Of a DNA stretch of 64,000 nt, positions 49,401 to 58,501 are shown piece by piece; position 1 is the stretch's first letter, and the number at the start of each line of letters is the position of its first letter. The translations under genes and the position numbers were made by a program. The notes under the pieces are model-generated. The model ran no database searches. It was not told the origin of the DNA and worked only from the letters and a program-made list of their open reading frames with translations. The stretch comes from Marchantia polymorpha subsp. ruderalis (Eukaryota > Streptophyta > Marchantiopsida > Marchantiales > Marchantiaceae): positions 9,774,001 through 9,838,000 of the forward strand of contig AP031354.1 in the NCBI GenBank assembly GCA_037833965.1. The letters are read 5' to 3'.

Positions 49401-49600
49401 GCTAAGACAAGAAAGTTTGAATGTAACCAAGCTAGGAGAAAGACAAACATTTGTCACTATATGACAAGAATATTATAGCAAGACTAGACGGAAAGTAGAG
49501 TACTTCATTGATCCATCAACTCGTGTTGATGTGCAAAAGTATATGATAGTATCAGCTTCTCTTTATACTTTGAGCTGTTATATTAATCTAGTCTAGATGA
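45601..49600. other. AT-rich desert with a small GC-richer patch
   Basis: Mostly very AT-rich DNA. A patch at about 48200-48440 is GC-richer and contains CpG but no frame. Short frames at 46073-46303, 46670-46864 and 49025-49222 (plus) and 49139-49450 (minus) are consistent with chance. Confidence 0.45.
46401..46437. repeat. (TA)n microsatellite
   Basis: About 37 bp of uninterrupted alternating TA, the longest dinucleotide run in the window. Confidence 0.95.
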
Positions 49601-50078
49601 GCTAAATCTAGAATTCCGAGGTTCTGAGAAGAGATTGCGACGTCAAAATACCAAGACGTGGTCAAATTGCCGAGATGTCCGCATTGCAGAATTGCCGAGA
49701 CGTGACTGCGTTAAAGCTCTGTACTTACCTTTCCATATTTTGATTATGGGTGCGGCCGTAACAGTTGTATGTATAATTTTAAGACTTAATTATTGTATCA
49801 ATTATAAAATAAAATAAAATAAATATAATTATTTACTTTTTTGAATTTACTACAGTGCTTACTTGAAGTATACTCTGATACCTAGAAAATTGACAGCTCG
49901 GTAAGAAGAAGCTGCAGAGATGTGTAGCCCATTCGTGTACTCCATCCACGAGGTGTTTGCTGAGATACTCCAAGGGACCAATGTTGGCCAGGCGATGTTT
50001 CGTCCGAGGCATGAGTTCGTCTTGGTCAACGAGAAGACCCACCCGAAGATGTATGAAATATGGCAGAAGAGACAATAA
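49601..50078 (+). pseudogene. Unidentified coding-like fragment in an AT-rich desert
   Basis: Two GC-richer patches sit in AT-rich DNA. The second holds an ATG at 49920 that opens a 52-codon frame to a TAA at 50078. Its composition is balanced and protein-like (for example HEVFAEILQGTNVGQAMF and FVLVNEKTHPKMYEIW), unlike the Lys/Asn/Ile-rich frames around it. A CTGCAG immediately before the ATG region could be a splice acceptor. The first patch (about 49620-49740) also has short open segments. I do not recognise the protein. It may be a captured gene fragment or an old exon. Confidence 0.3.
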
Positions 50079-50100
50079 TGTCATGGATTAGAAATGGTGA

Positions 50101-51342
50101 TGGGTATGAACACCCAGCCCATCGCGTTCTAATAACTTTATATTAATTATTAAAGTATATATATGTAGTTTCTAAAATAATATTTATACTAAAAAATAAA
50201 ATTAAGATACACAAGAAAAAAATAATCATAATGAAAATATGATTTTAAGTCATTTTTATCATTTAATCAACTTTTTTTATGAATATATAAGTTTTCAATC
50301 ATATTTAATGAAAATTAAAAATTAAAAATAATTTATAAAGTTAATCCAGTTGATTATATTATTATGAATTTTAAGATTAAAATCAAAAATATTAATTGTG
50401 CAATATTAAAAAATAAGGTCATTTTTAAATATAATAAAATGTGAAATATCAATGAAATATAATACTATAATAAAATTAATAAATAAAAATTTCTTTGATT
50501 TAAAAAAAAATTGAATACACATAATTTTTAAAATTATCATTATGAATGAAATAATAAATAATTTTTAATCAATTAGAAAATTTTAAAATTTTTTTGAATA
50601 AATTATGATTTAATTTTTATAATTTAATAAAAACAATAAAAGAGTATCAAATTTAGTTTTTAAAATTTCTAAAAATAATTCACTTGTTCTTAAATGAAGA
50701 TATTTTAATGTTTTCATTCAAAATATCAATATGACATGATTGAAATACAATAGAAATTAAAATAATAAAAAAACTCATACATTTTTTTGATGATAATTAG
50801 ATATTTGATGCTATGTGGTAAAGTATCTAACTTGGATCTTATTAAAATGATTTTCAGTGTTGTATAGTAATTACAAATGAGTATGTAAGTTATGTTTGCA
50901 ATTTATATTATATTTTCACGTAATGAATTTGAGTTGTATCATGGAAAAGAAGTGTGAACTGAAAGTTGACAATTATATAATATTGTAGATGATGTTTCAC
51001 AAAGCACAATTGAAACTCTGAGTCAATTATACATAAATCTCTTAATTTTTGTACAAAAAATTAATCATGATGATTAAGAATATCAATCAATTATTGTGTT
51101 CTCCATCAAACAAAAAATTTATATAAATATCATAAATACATTAAAATATATCATCAAATATATTTAAAAAATATATCAGTAAATAAAAAATAAATTATAT
51201 ATACTTTTTGAAATAGCCTTAGTTCAACCATATATTAATTAAGTGTTTTATTCATAAATTTATTTTTATAGAGAAATGTTAATTTCAGGTAGCTTGATAA
51301 TTTTATTTTATTTTTGCAATAAAAAAATAAAATTATATAAAA
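50101..51342. other. AT-rich desert
   Basis: Very AT-rich with no coding frame that is not low-complexity. Nothing recognised. Confidence 0.5.
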
Positions 51343-51438
51343 AGTTAAATTTAAAATTATATCAATAATTAAATTCAAATTTTCATAGATAATTAAATTC
51401 AAAATTTCATAGATAATTAAATTCAAAATTATATCATA
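51343..51438. repeat. Tandem array of about four 24-bp units
   Basis: Units at 51367-51390 and 51391-51414 differ by one base. Flanking units at 51343-51366 and 51415-51438 are more diverged. Each begins with AATTAAATTCAAA or a close variant. Because 24 is a multiple of three, the minus-strand frame across it reads as a repetitive Leu/Asn/Ile peptide that is only the repeat translated. Confidence 0.8.
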
Positions 51439-52860
51439 TATTGTTGCAAAATTAAAAAATAAATTTAGAATATAGTAAAAAAATAAAACCAAAAAACATA
51501 AAACTAGTAGAAAATTTTACATTTAAAGGTTAATTGTACTCAAATTCATGAGCTTATGGATGATCTTATGTAAATGTTATTTTTATCAAAATTTAGGAGA
51601 AAAATTTTGCTTGTACAACTACATTCACATATAGTTTATACTTAAAATTATAAAAATGTGTAATGTATTTAAATAAACATCAAAATTTAAAAAATTTGAT
51701 GTATATCAATTGATGGAGATGCACTCCTAAATCCTCTCACAGATAGACCTTGATTACTTGAACGCAACCCCCAATTCAAGATACTCTTGCAGATTGTACT
51801 CGAACGATAAAAAATTCTAACGCGACCCAAAATTCCGACATGGCAACTGGCAAGCGGGTCACACGGTGGCGGATAGGGTTGCACGTGGCCGGTGAAGATG
51901 GAGAAGTATGACGTTGGAGCTTTGATACAACAAAAATAATGAAATGAATGAAATTATTCAATATAATATATTGATTCAATGGATGAATTACAAGAAAATA
52001 AATAATAAAGAGAGTACCAAAACTAATATACTCAATGCTTTTTGGATAAATTTTTGAAAATCTTTAAATTAAAAGATTAGTGTTTGATTCAAAAATAATT
52101 AAGTTGTTTATTAATTTTTAGAAAAAATAATAAAAATTAAAAAATTTGATTAACTACTTAAAATCAAGAATTTTATGGTGTTTTGACATAAATGAAGCTG
52201 CATATTAATCACATTTATAAGTTTATAATCATGAAAATTGGGAAAAAAATTTAAATAACTTATCTAACAAGATTAAAAATTTTCAAAATAAGACAATTTC
52301 AAAATTTCCTCCTATAAATTATCTTTTGCATTAGAATGTATGTAAATGCTGCATCTTAATGTATGAAAGCAACGATGTGTCAAGTGATTCTGATTGTGAT
52401 ATTATTGAGTATAAAATGGACTTTTGTGCTATATTGGTTACATAGGACAATGGATGCAATTTGATAATTGGTAGAAATGTGTGTATGGTTGAATTCAATT
52501 TATCATAGTGTTAATTTACATTAACACTACGATATTTGGTTTAGCCTAAATAATCAACTTATGTAAAGGAGTGAGATGAACCTAGAAGTGAAAAGCTTCA
52601 TAGTAGAGATATGCAACATTGGAATTAAACTCACCCAACTCTCTAGACAAAGTGTCTAAGTGGTGCACGAGCAAACGGAGAATTACCACTTAACATAATT
52701 ACTTTCATGTGGATAGCTTCACCTTTTGCAGTGTAGTGTAATGGACGCATTACACCACAATGGATCGATGCAATGGATACACATCTACTAAAACATACTA
52801 TTAGATATGTCACATGATATGGTAGGACTTTTATAGTTCACTAGAGCCTAGAGCCGTATG
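51439..52860. other. AT-rich DNA with a small GC-richer patch
   Basis: AT-rich except for about 51710-51920, where short minus-strand frames (51687-51884, 51776-51979) overlap. No domain was seen. Composition becomes less extreme after 52350. Confidence 0.4.
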
Positions 52861-54050
52861 TAGATAAATGGATGCATCGTGATCTAAGCCAAAAATTACA
52901 CTGTGCTGTAACTAGGGATAGATGTATAGATGGGGGGCTCGAGCAAGCCAGCCATCGATGCGCGTTTCTGACCAGGATATCGACATTTTGGCAGTGCAAG
53001 GAATCTGATCACCATCCAGATTATGACTGCGCGAGGCAAAGAGTAACAGTGACAGTCTTCGTCGTCTGTAGCAGCGCCGCTAGCACAAGCTACGGTACAG
53101 TACAATTTTGCACTAGTACGTACGCAGTAAAGTTTCGTAGAGTTTCGTCCGTGTCAAACCACAGATTCAACGGTCTATTAAGAAGGTATTTTGCACCGAA
53201 AGTTTGGAACAGGTCAATTATTTTAACTGACTAATTGCAGGTCTTTCTGAACCGTACTCAAATGTTACAGAAGCGAGTTTGTGTTTATTATAAGAGACAC
53301 GAAGTTTCACCCCGATGCGAGGTTCGAACCCCAGTGAGGTTGACACTCCCACACCTTATCTCAACTTCTCAAGAGAACTATGATTTCAGTTATGATCAGG
53401 AGCTAGAAGTCAAAACCGATGTCGATGGACGCGAACTGCATGAGAAGCAGCAGTATGATAATATACTTGGCGAGTTGGTTCTGTCCAGTAAACGGATGTT
53501 GGTGGGACGAAGATTTCATGGGAAGCAGAAGTTTGCCTTCCACAGAGAGATATGCGTGCATGGCGAGGGACAATGCTGCTGTGGGGAATATTTATTGAGG
53601 AGCTTATCAAGCAGGTCGGTGCTAAACAAGTCCACTGTAGGTTGTGGCTGGAGGCTGGCATTACTTCATTTACACAAGTGGGAGCAATTCCACTTACTGT
53701 ACTACGAACTTCCGAAGGGATCGATTCTCTATCTACTATTAGAAGCTGACAATCATATTCTGATACTGAAGATCGGAGGATGTTGCAGTCTTCTCCTGCC
53801 GTACCGCCATAATCTCTTCACTCATTGACGTGAGACCGACTACAGCAGATGACCAAGCACCAAACTCAAACGTCAAAAACATCATCTGCATTGGACAGCT
53901 TCTCTCCCCTACTCTCTCTCTCTCTCTCTACTTACCTCCCCTTTTGTACCGAGACTGTGCAAGAGTTTATCAGCTAAAGACATGGATCAGATAGAGTTTT
54001 GTCAATTTGCACTACTTGTTTACCTACGTAAGTAAGTAGAGGTTGAAATC
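52861..54050. other. GC-richer DNA with open frames of uncertain status
   Basis: Plus-strand frames 52872-53234 (120 codons) and 53235-53828 (197 codons) run head to tail and are long for the region. A minus-strand frame overlaps the second. None has a recognisable domain, and the 197-codon frame lacks an early ATG. They may be decayed exons. A (CT)n run lies at 53912-53929. Confidence 0.3.
53912..53929. repeat. (CT)n microsatellite
   Basis: Nine perfect CT units on the plus strand. Confidence 0.92.
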
Positions 54051-54075
54051 ATACAGGTATGGAAGATGATAACTC

Positions 54076-54807
54076 CTATGGGGTTGTTTCTTCAGGTGCC
54101 CCCACTGCTGCTGGGGCCTGGGGTTCATCATCATTAATTTTTTTGGATACTTGTGTAGGAATCAGAGGTGGGAGAGTTATCTTTACATTACGGGAAAGAT
54201 TAGCAATCCCCAGTGTTGTCTTTGGCTCAAAGGGGTTGGGGTTGGGCTGGTTTGGCACTCTTGGAAGTTCTCCTTCGAAGGTTCGATGGTGTTTCCTTGT
54301 CAACATTGTCCCCTTTCTTTTCTTGTATTGTGCCCGTCGTTTTTCTTTTCGTGACAGTGGAAGGACGAGGCCATTGGGCCTTGTCTGTGATGAATCTTTC
54401 CCTCACGAGTATGCGCTTATGAACATACTATAAAATACCAGTAAAAGGACTGCGTCAAAATGGCCATTGCCCACATGATGAGAACATTTTCGTCATCATT
54501 GGGGAAGTCTTATTCTGCCAGCCCATACGCTCCCCTCATGATACAGTGCGCACGGGCCGAGTAAGAACTCCTTTGCCATGTTGGTGATTTCCCGTGTAGG
54601 GAAGACTTGACTCGATCAGCAACTTCAACCGGCAATGTGAGGGGCAGGTTCTCCCTTGATGCCAAGCGGTTCTGCATAATGAAACTCTTCATTTGCGCCA
54701 CTAGTAGCAGAATTACTAGAACCATTTAATGTAACCTCACATTGGACTGGGGTCCCAGACATTGAAATTCTTTGCTCCAGCATAAGAATGCTGGAGCAAA
54801 GAGGCAT
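54076..54807 (-). pseudogene. Possible decayed protein-coding remnant on the minus strand, unidentified
   Basis: Minus-strand frames in succession look more protein-like than chance. From 54807 downward come MSGTPVQCEVTLNG and EEFHYAEPLGIKGE. After a frame change comes NLPLTLPVEVADRVKSSLHG, ending at 54510. Past a stop, DFPNDDENVLIMWAMAILTQ follows in the same frame. A frame at 54306-54076 then ends in a Pro-rich tail (NPNPFEPKTTLG, later PPLIPTQVSKKINDDEPQAP). Stops and frame changes between them argue for a pseudogene or a degraded retroelement protein. I do not recognise the family. A plus-strand frame (54059-54433) overlaps and is taken as a shadow. Confidence 0.3.
54769..54802. repeat. 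Perfect 15-bp inverted repeat with a 4-nt loop
   Basis: TCTTTGCTCCAGCAT, then AAGA, then ATGCTGGAGCAAAGA. The arms are exactly complementary, so a stable hairpin could form in DNA or RNA. It lies at the start of the possible minus-strand coding remnant. Function is unknown. Confidence 0.92.
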
Positions 54808-54809
54808 TT

Positions 54810-55660
54810 GCCTTTTTGTGAGGAGGAGTAAATTAGGAAAGTGTTACTTTTCCTTCGGATCTGGCCACTGGAGGTAAAACCGTGAAGTGGGGAGTAAAAT
54901 ACCGAAATATCTGCTCGAAAGAAAGGCGATAAAATTAAAGGGGGGAAAGAAAATCTCTTATTCGATCCCACTCTTGCGAACGAGGTCAAGTTACCGTCAC
55001 AGAAGTACGGAAGCTTCATCAGTACGTCCCTCCAGTCCCTTGCGCCCTTTAGGCCCCCTCGTTCACAAGATGAACGTTCGGGTTTGAAGTCCAGGACAGA
55101 AAGTGTCGGTTTTACTGCTCTGGCCCCCAGGGATTAACTGCCACACTGGCCCCCCCTCCGCATCACTACAGCGCACGCGGAAGAAAAGATTTGCGCTCAC
55201 TTGCAACTGCCAGTCGGCCCCCGCCCCACCCCCTGATCAGCCAGTCTCCACCGGTCAGGACAAGGCGGTGAACGCGCCAGTAGACGGAAGCCCCTCGCTG
55301 TCCGCATCTGCCGGACTATCCGCTGCTGCCGGTGAGATGTGCATCATCCGGTTCTACGGATCCAGCCACCCGGTCCCCTCCGACGAAAGCGGAGAGAATC
55401 CCACCACAGCGCACGAAGTTCATGGGAACCGGGCGCCCGGGCATGGCACCGGTACGGACAACCGGGAGGGAGGTGCTCGCGAGGGCCGGGCCGGGCCTAC
55501 TCGCCCACCGGAGGCGCGGTTCCTCTCCAGATGGGAGATATGGCGGCAGTCGAGTCCGCGTGCGATGAAGGCGAGCAATGCCCGTCTCATCCGGGCAGCA
55601 AAATCGCTCCGGATCGGCAACCCCAACAGGACCCGATCCGAGGTGACTCTCAGGTCAGCT
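54810..55660. other. GC-rich upstream region of the U-box gene
   Basis: GC content climbs across this stretch. Overlapping open frames up to 191 codons (plus 55103-55678) exist in several frames, as expected for GC-rich DNA with few stops. No domain was recognised. It probably holds promoter elements of the U-box gene. Confidence 0.35.
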
Positions 55661-55670
55661 CAGCCTCGAG

Positions 55671-55690
55671 TAGAGTAGAGTAGAGTAGAG
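55671..55690 (+). repeat. (TAGAG)n microsatellite
   Basis: Four perfect five-base units in succession. Confidence 0.9.
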
Positions 55691-56072
55691 TGGTGCTCGT
55701 AGGGTTGGAGTACAGTAGAGCGAATGAATAGATCGCGGGAGCGCGGGGAGAGCCTAGCGCTCGAACGGTCGGCCTGGGTCGGGATCGTCGAGTCCAGCTC
55801 GGATCGGACGAGAGCGATGGGCTATAATTATTTCGTCGCAGGCAGGCGGTAGAGTGACTACTTGGAACGGTAACTCGGGACATCGATAACCGAGGTGCCT
55901 GAGACGATGGGAGACAGGTAACCTGTTGGAGCAGGTCGCGGGCGATGTAGAAAACTTAGCGGTGATGTTGAGAAGTGTCGCGGAGTCGATTATTTTGGGG
56001 TGCAAACTGGCAACGGTGAAGTACAGGAGATCAAAAAGGCGAAGAAGGGGGAGACGGCCCCGGTCGTCAGAT

Positions 56073-56098
56073 TGATGGATGGATGGATAGATGGATGG
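56073..56098 (+). repeat. (GGAT)n microsatellite
   Basis: About six tetranucleotide units with one substitution (GATA for GATG). Confidence 0.9.
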
Positions 56099-56552
56099 AC
56101 GATACCGAGCCTCCATCCATCCGGATCTCTTTCCGCGCGGCCCGGGCTGGCAGACGGAGAAGAAACGTGTACGGTGCTTGCGCATCAGGAACAGCGTTTC
56201 GGAGCGCTGGCGCGGATGTGACTGACCATGTACGTTCCTGCAGCGGAGCATGGGACCAGACCAGGTCCGACGGACAGAAGCCGACGGAAAGGGAGGGAGC
56301 CGGGCAGGGCCAGGATTGTTTCATGACCCGGTGACAGGCAACGGGACTCGCGAGAGAAAGAGAGACACAGAGAGATTGAATGAAGGGGGAGGAGGAGACG
56401 ATGTGGTGGAAAAAGGGGGTTTTGGTTTGGGTTGGGGTCTGGCTCGCGTCTCGGGAACAGTTACAGCGACCTTCATTGATGATGTGAACATGCTGATGAG
56501 TGCGTATTAGAAGAAAGGCCGCGAGAGAAGCGAGTGCGCGAGCGAGCGAGGG

Positions 56553-56580
56553 ACGAGGAGGAGGAGGAGGAGGAGGACGA
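56553..56580 (+). repeat. (GGA)n repeat in the U-box gene leader
   Basis: Uninterrupted GAG/GGA triplets. On the minus strand they read as a Ser-rich run in an otherwise unsupported open frame. Confidence 0.88.
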
Positions 56581-56814
56581 GGCAAGCGCTCTTGTGCTCT
56601 GGTCTGGTCTCACTGCGATCGACTGGCTGGCTGCCTGGCGGTCGCGCGGTTGTTGGTCAGTCAAAGCAAAACCCCGAGGCAACGCACGGCACGCCAAGAG
56701 CCGAGACGAGCCGAGACGAGGACCAGGGTCGACTTCAGAGACAGCGAGAGATCGAGGACGGAAGAGGGAGAAGCCGCAGCGACGCTTGTGTAGGCTGCGG
56801 AACTCATGATCCAG

Positions 56815-56873
56815 CTGCAGCAGCAGCAGCAGTAGAGTCTTCGGAGGACGGTGCAGCAGCAGCAGCAGCAGCT
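56815..56873 (+). repeat. Two (CAG)n runs in the U-box gene leader
   Basis: Runs of about five and six CAG triplets (56818-56832 and 56853-56872) are separated by 20 bp. They lie in the presumed untranslated first exon, just before the leader intron donor. Confidence 0.9.
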
Positions 56874-56986
56874 GGCTGATTTGATCGCTTGATCTCGGAA
56901 GGGAAGGGAGGGGAGGGGAGGGGTGGGTGAGACGAGTCGAGCAGGAGCAGGAGGAACCAGACCGGAGGAGTGGCTCGGTGGAAGAG

Positions 56987-58457
56987 GTGAGTCCCGGGCG
57001 GGTCGAAGTGTATGGGACCTCGGACTTAGTTGTTGATTGATCCGGATGAGTGAGTGGTAGCAGAGGTTGCTTGCTGGGATGGGAAGTCGCGTCGGGTGTT
57101 TTCGCGCTCGGTCGATCGAGTGTCAGTATCACCGGGAGGGGCTGATTGAGGAGCATTTATGTTCTGCGGATAGCGCTGGGTGGGCATAGTCCGTGCGCAT
57201 CTAGGGCTGTGTCTGTGTTTGATCGACGACTGACTCGCGGGTTGCTTTCAGGACTTTTTCCGTTGAAGAGCCAGCTGTCGGAGGAGGAGCTCTGACGATA
57301 TATAGCCCATCTGGATTGAATTACTTGGGGGCTGAAGGATTCGGAACGCACGAAGACACCAACTAACAACTTTATGCGCGGACAGAATTCAGTGGAATCA
57401 TGCTATGAAGATGGTGAAGAATGGAGGAGATGCTTATCATCGACTCTCCTGCAAATGCGCTCATGCGTCGACGTTTTCAGCTCCTCTGACATACCTGTGC
57501 TTCCTTCGGGGCGCCTGGAGCATGACATAGATGTAGATTTACCCGAACAATGTCCTAATTGGACGCCAGTCGCTGCAGAGGGGTCGCCTTAAATCTGGAT
57601 CCTCGGAGGATTGGATTCCCTTTCAGCTGGACCAAATGGAGTAGTGTGGCTAGTTTGGCAACAGGTGCTGAAGTTTTATCTTGAGCGCTGCAGGTATAGC
57701 TTGGCTAGTTGCGAAGGACAGGATTGGGGGCAGATGGGAACCGCCTGTTTAGTGAGTTGGTGGATTGAATGACCATAGTGATGCGGTTCAGGGATATTTT
57801 CAGGGGTTTGGATGAAGTATTCCTGAGGTGCAGAAGTCGCAATCTCGAACTTTAAGGTGAGATTGTGTGATCACATTCAGTGTGATTTTGACCAGTCTGG
57901 ATGGATCTTTGACCTCGCGTTCTCGTACCTTCTTATGATTATGGTGAGGACTTTTCTCTGCCTACTGCGGGTTGAGTAAAGAAGGTCTTCAAGTCCCAGA
58001 TGCTGACAGCTCGGCTGGGAGTTCAGGAGGTGTTACCAGTATTCTAGCAATTTCACACACTGCCAAATAGAGGCTGTAGTTGTCGAACATCGATTTTTGT
58101 GTCCTGCTACGACCCTTCACATTTTCCTGCCTACTCAGCGGATCGGGAAGAGCTGAAGGTAGGCTTTTCGAGATCTTGGGAGCAGAGATTGCTGTCTCAT
58201 CTCGCTTACGAACGCTACTATGCAAACATCTCGAGTTTGTTGAGTCTCGAGTCGGACGTGACAGTTGGCCACCTGTAGCTTTGGGAACTTGATTAGTAAA
58301 CGGTATCTTCTTGTATGCAGGGTTTGCTGAGTCAATTGATCCAGCTTCATTTTCTACCTGATCCAGATTGTGATTTGATCAAATCACTTTCAGCCCGTGT
58401 GCAGAGTATCAGTGCCAACTTTTCTGCAGCATATCTGACGGGTAATATAAACTGCAG
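56987..58457 (+). other. Probable intron in the 5' leader of the U-box gene
   Basis: The donor-like GTGAGT at 56987 and an acceptor-like ACTGCAG ending at 58457 bound a T-richer segment, in contrast to the purine-rich exon before it. The acceptor is 44 nt before the start codon. An ATG-initiated 72-codon frame at 57374-57592 lies inside and has no recognisable motif. An alternative acceptor (TTCTGCAG) lies about 25 bp upstream. Confidence 0.45.
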
Positions 58458-58501
58458 GTGAACATCGGGAAAGGTGGAGCGATAATCTGTTAAGCTCAGC
58501 T

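Larger units (their letters stand above)
55661..56986 (+). promoter_or_regulatory. Promoter and purine-rich 5' leader of the U-box gene
   Basis: A TATA-like motif (TATAATTA) at 55823-55830 stands in GC-rich sequence. The following kilobase is purine-rich on the plus strand with several microsatellites: (TAGAG)n, (GGAT)n, (GGA)n and (CAG)n. A donor-like GAAGAG|GTGAGT at 56986/56987 fits the start of a leader intron. The architecture closely parallels the RING-H2 gene. The start site is not determined. Confidence 0.4.

Noticed and set aside
53310-53345. GGTTCGAACC motif reminiscent of a tRNA T-loop
   Set aside because: The flanking bases do not form a proper T-stem, and no acceptor, D or anticodon arms could be placed.
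56473-57156. 227-codon minus-strand open frame
   Set aside because: It is the translation of leader microsatellites (Ser and Leu runs from GGA and CAG repeats) and crosses the presumed leader exon-intron border.
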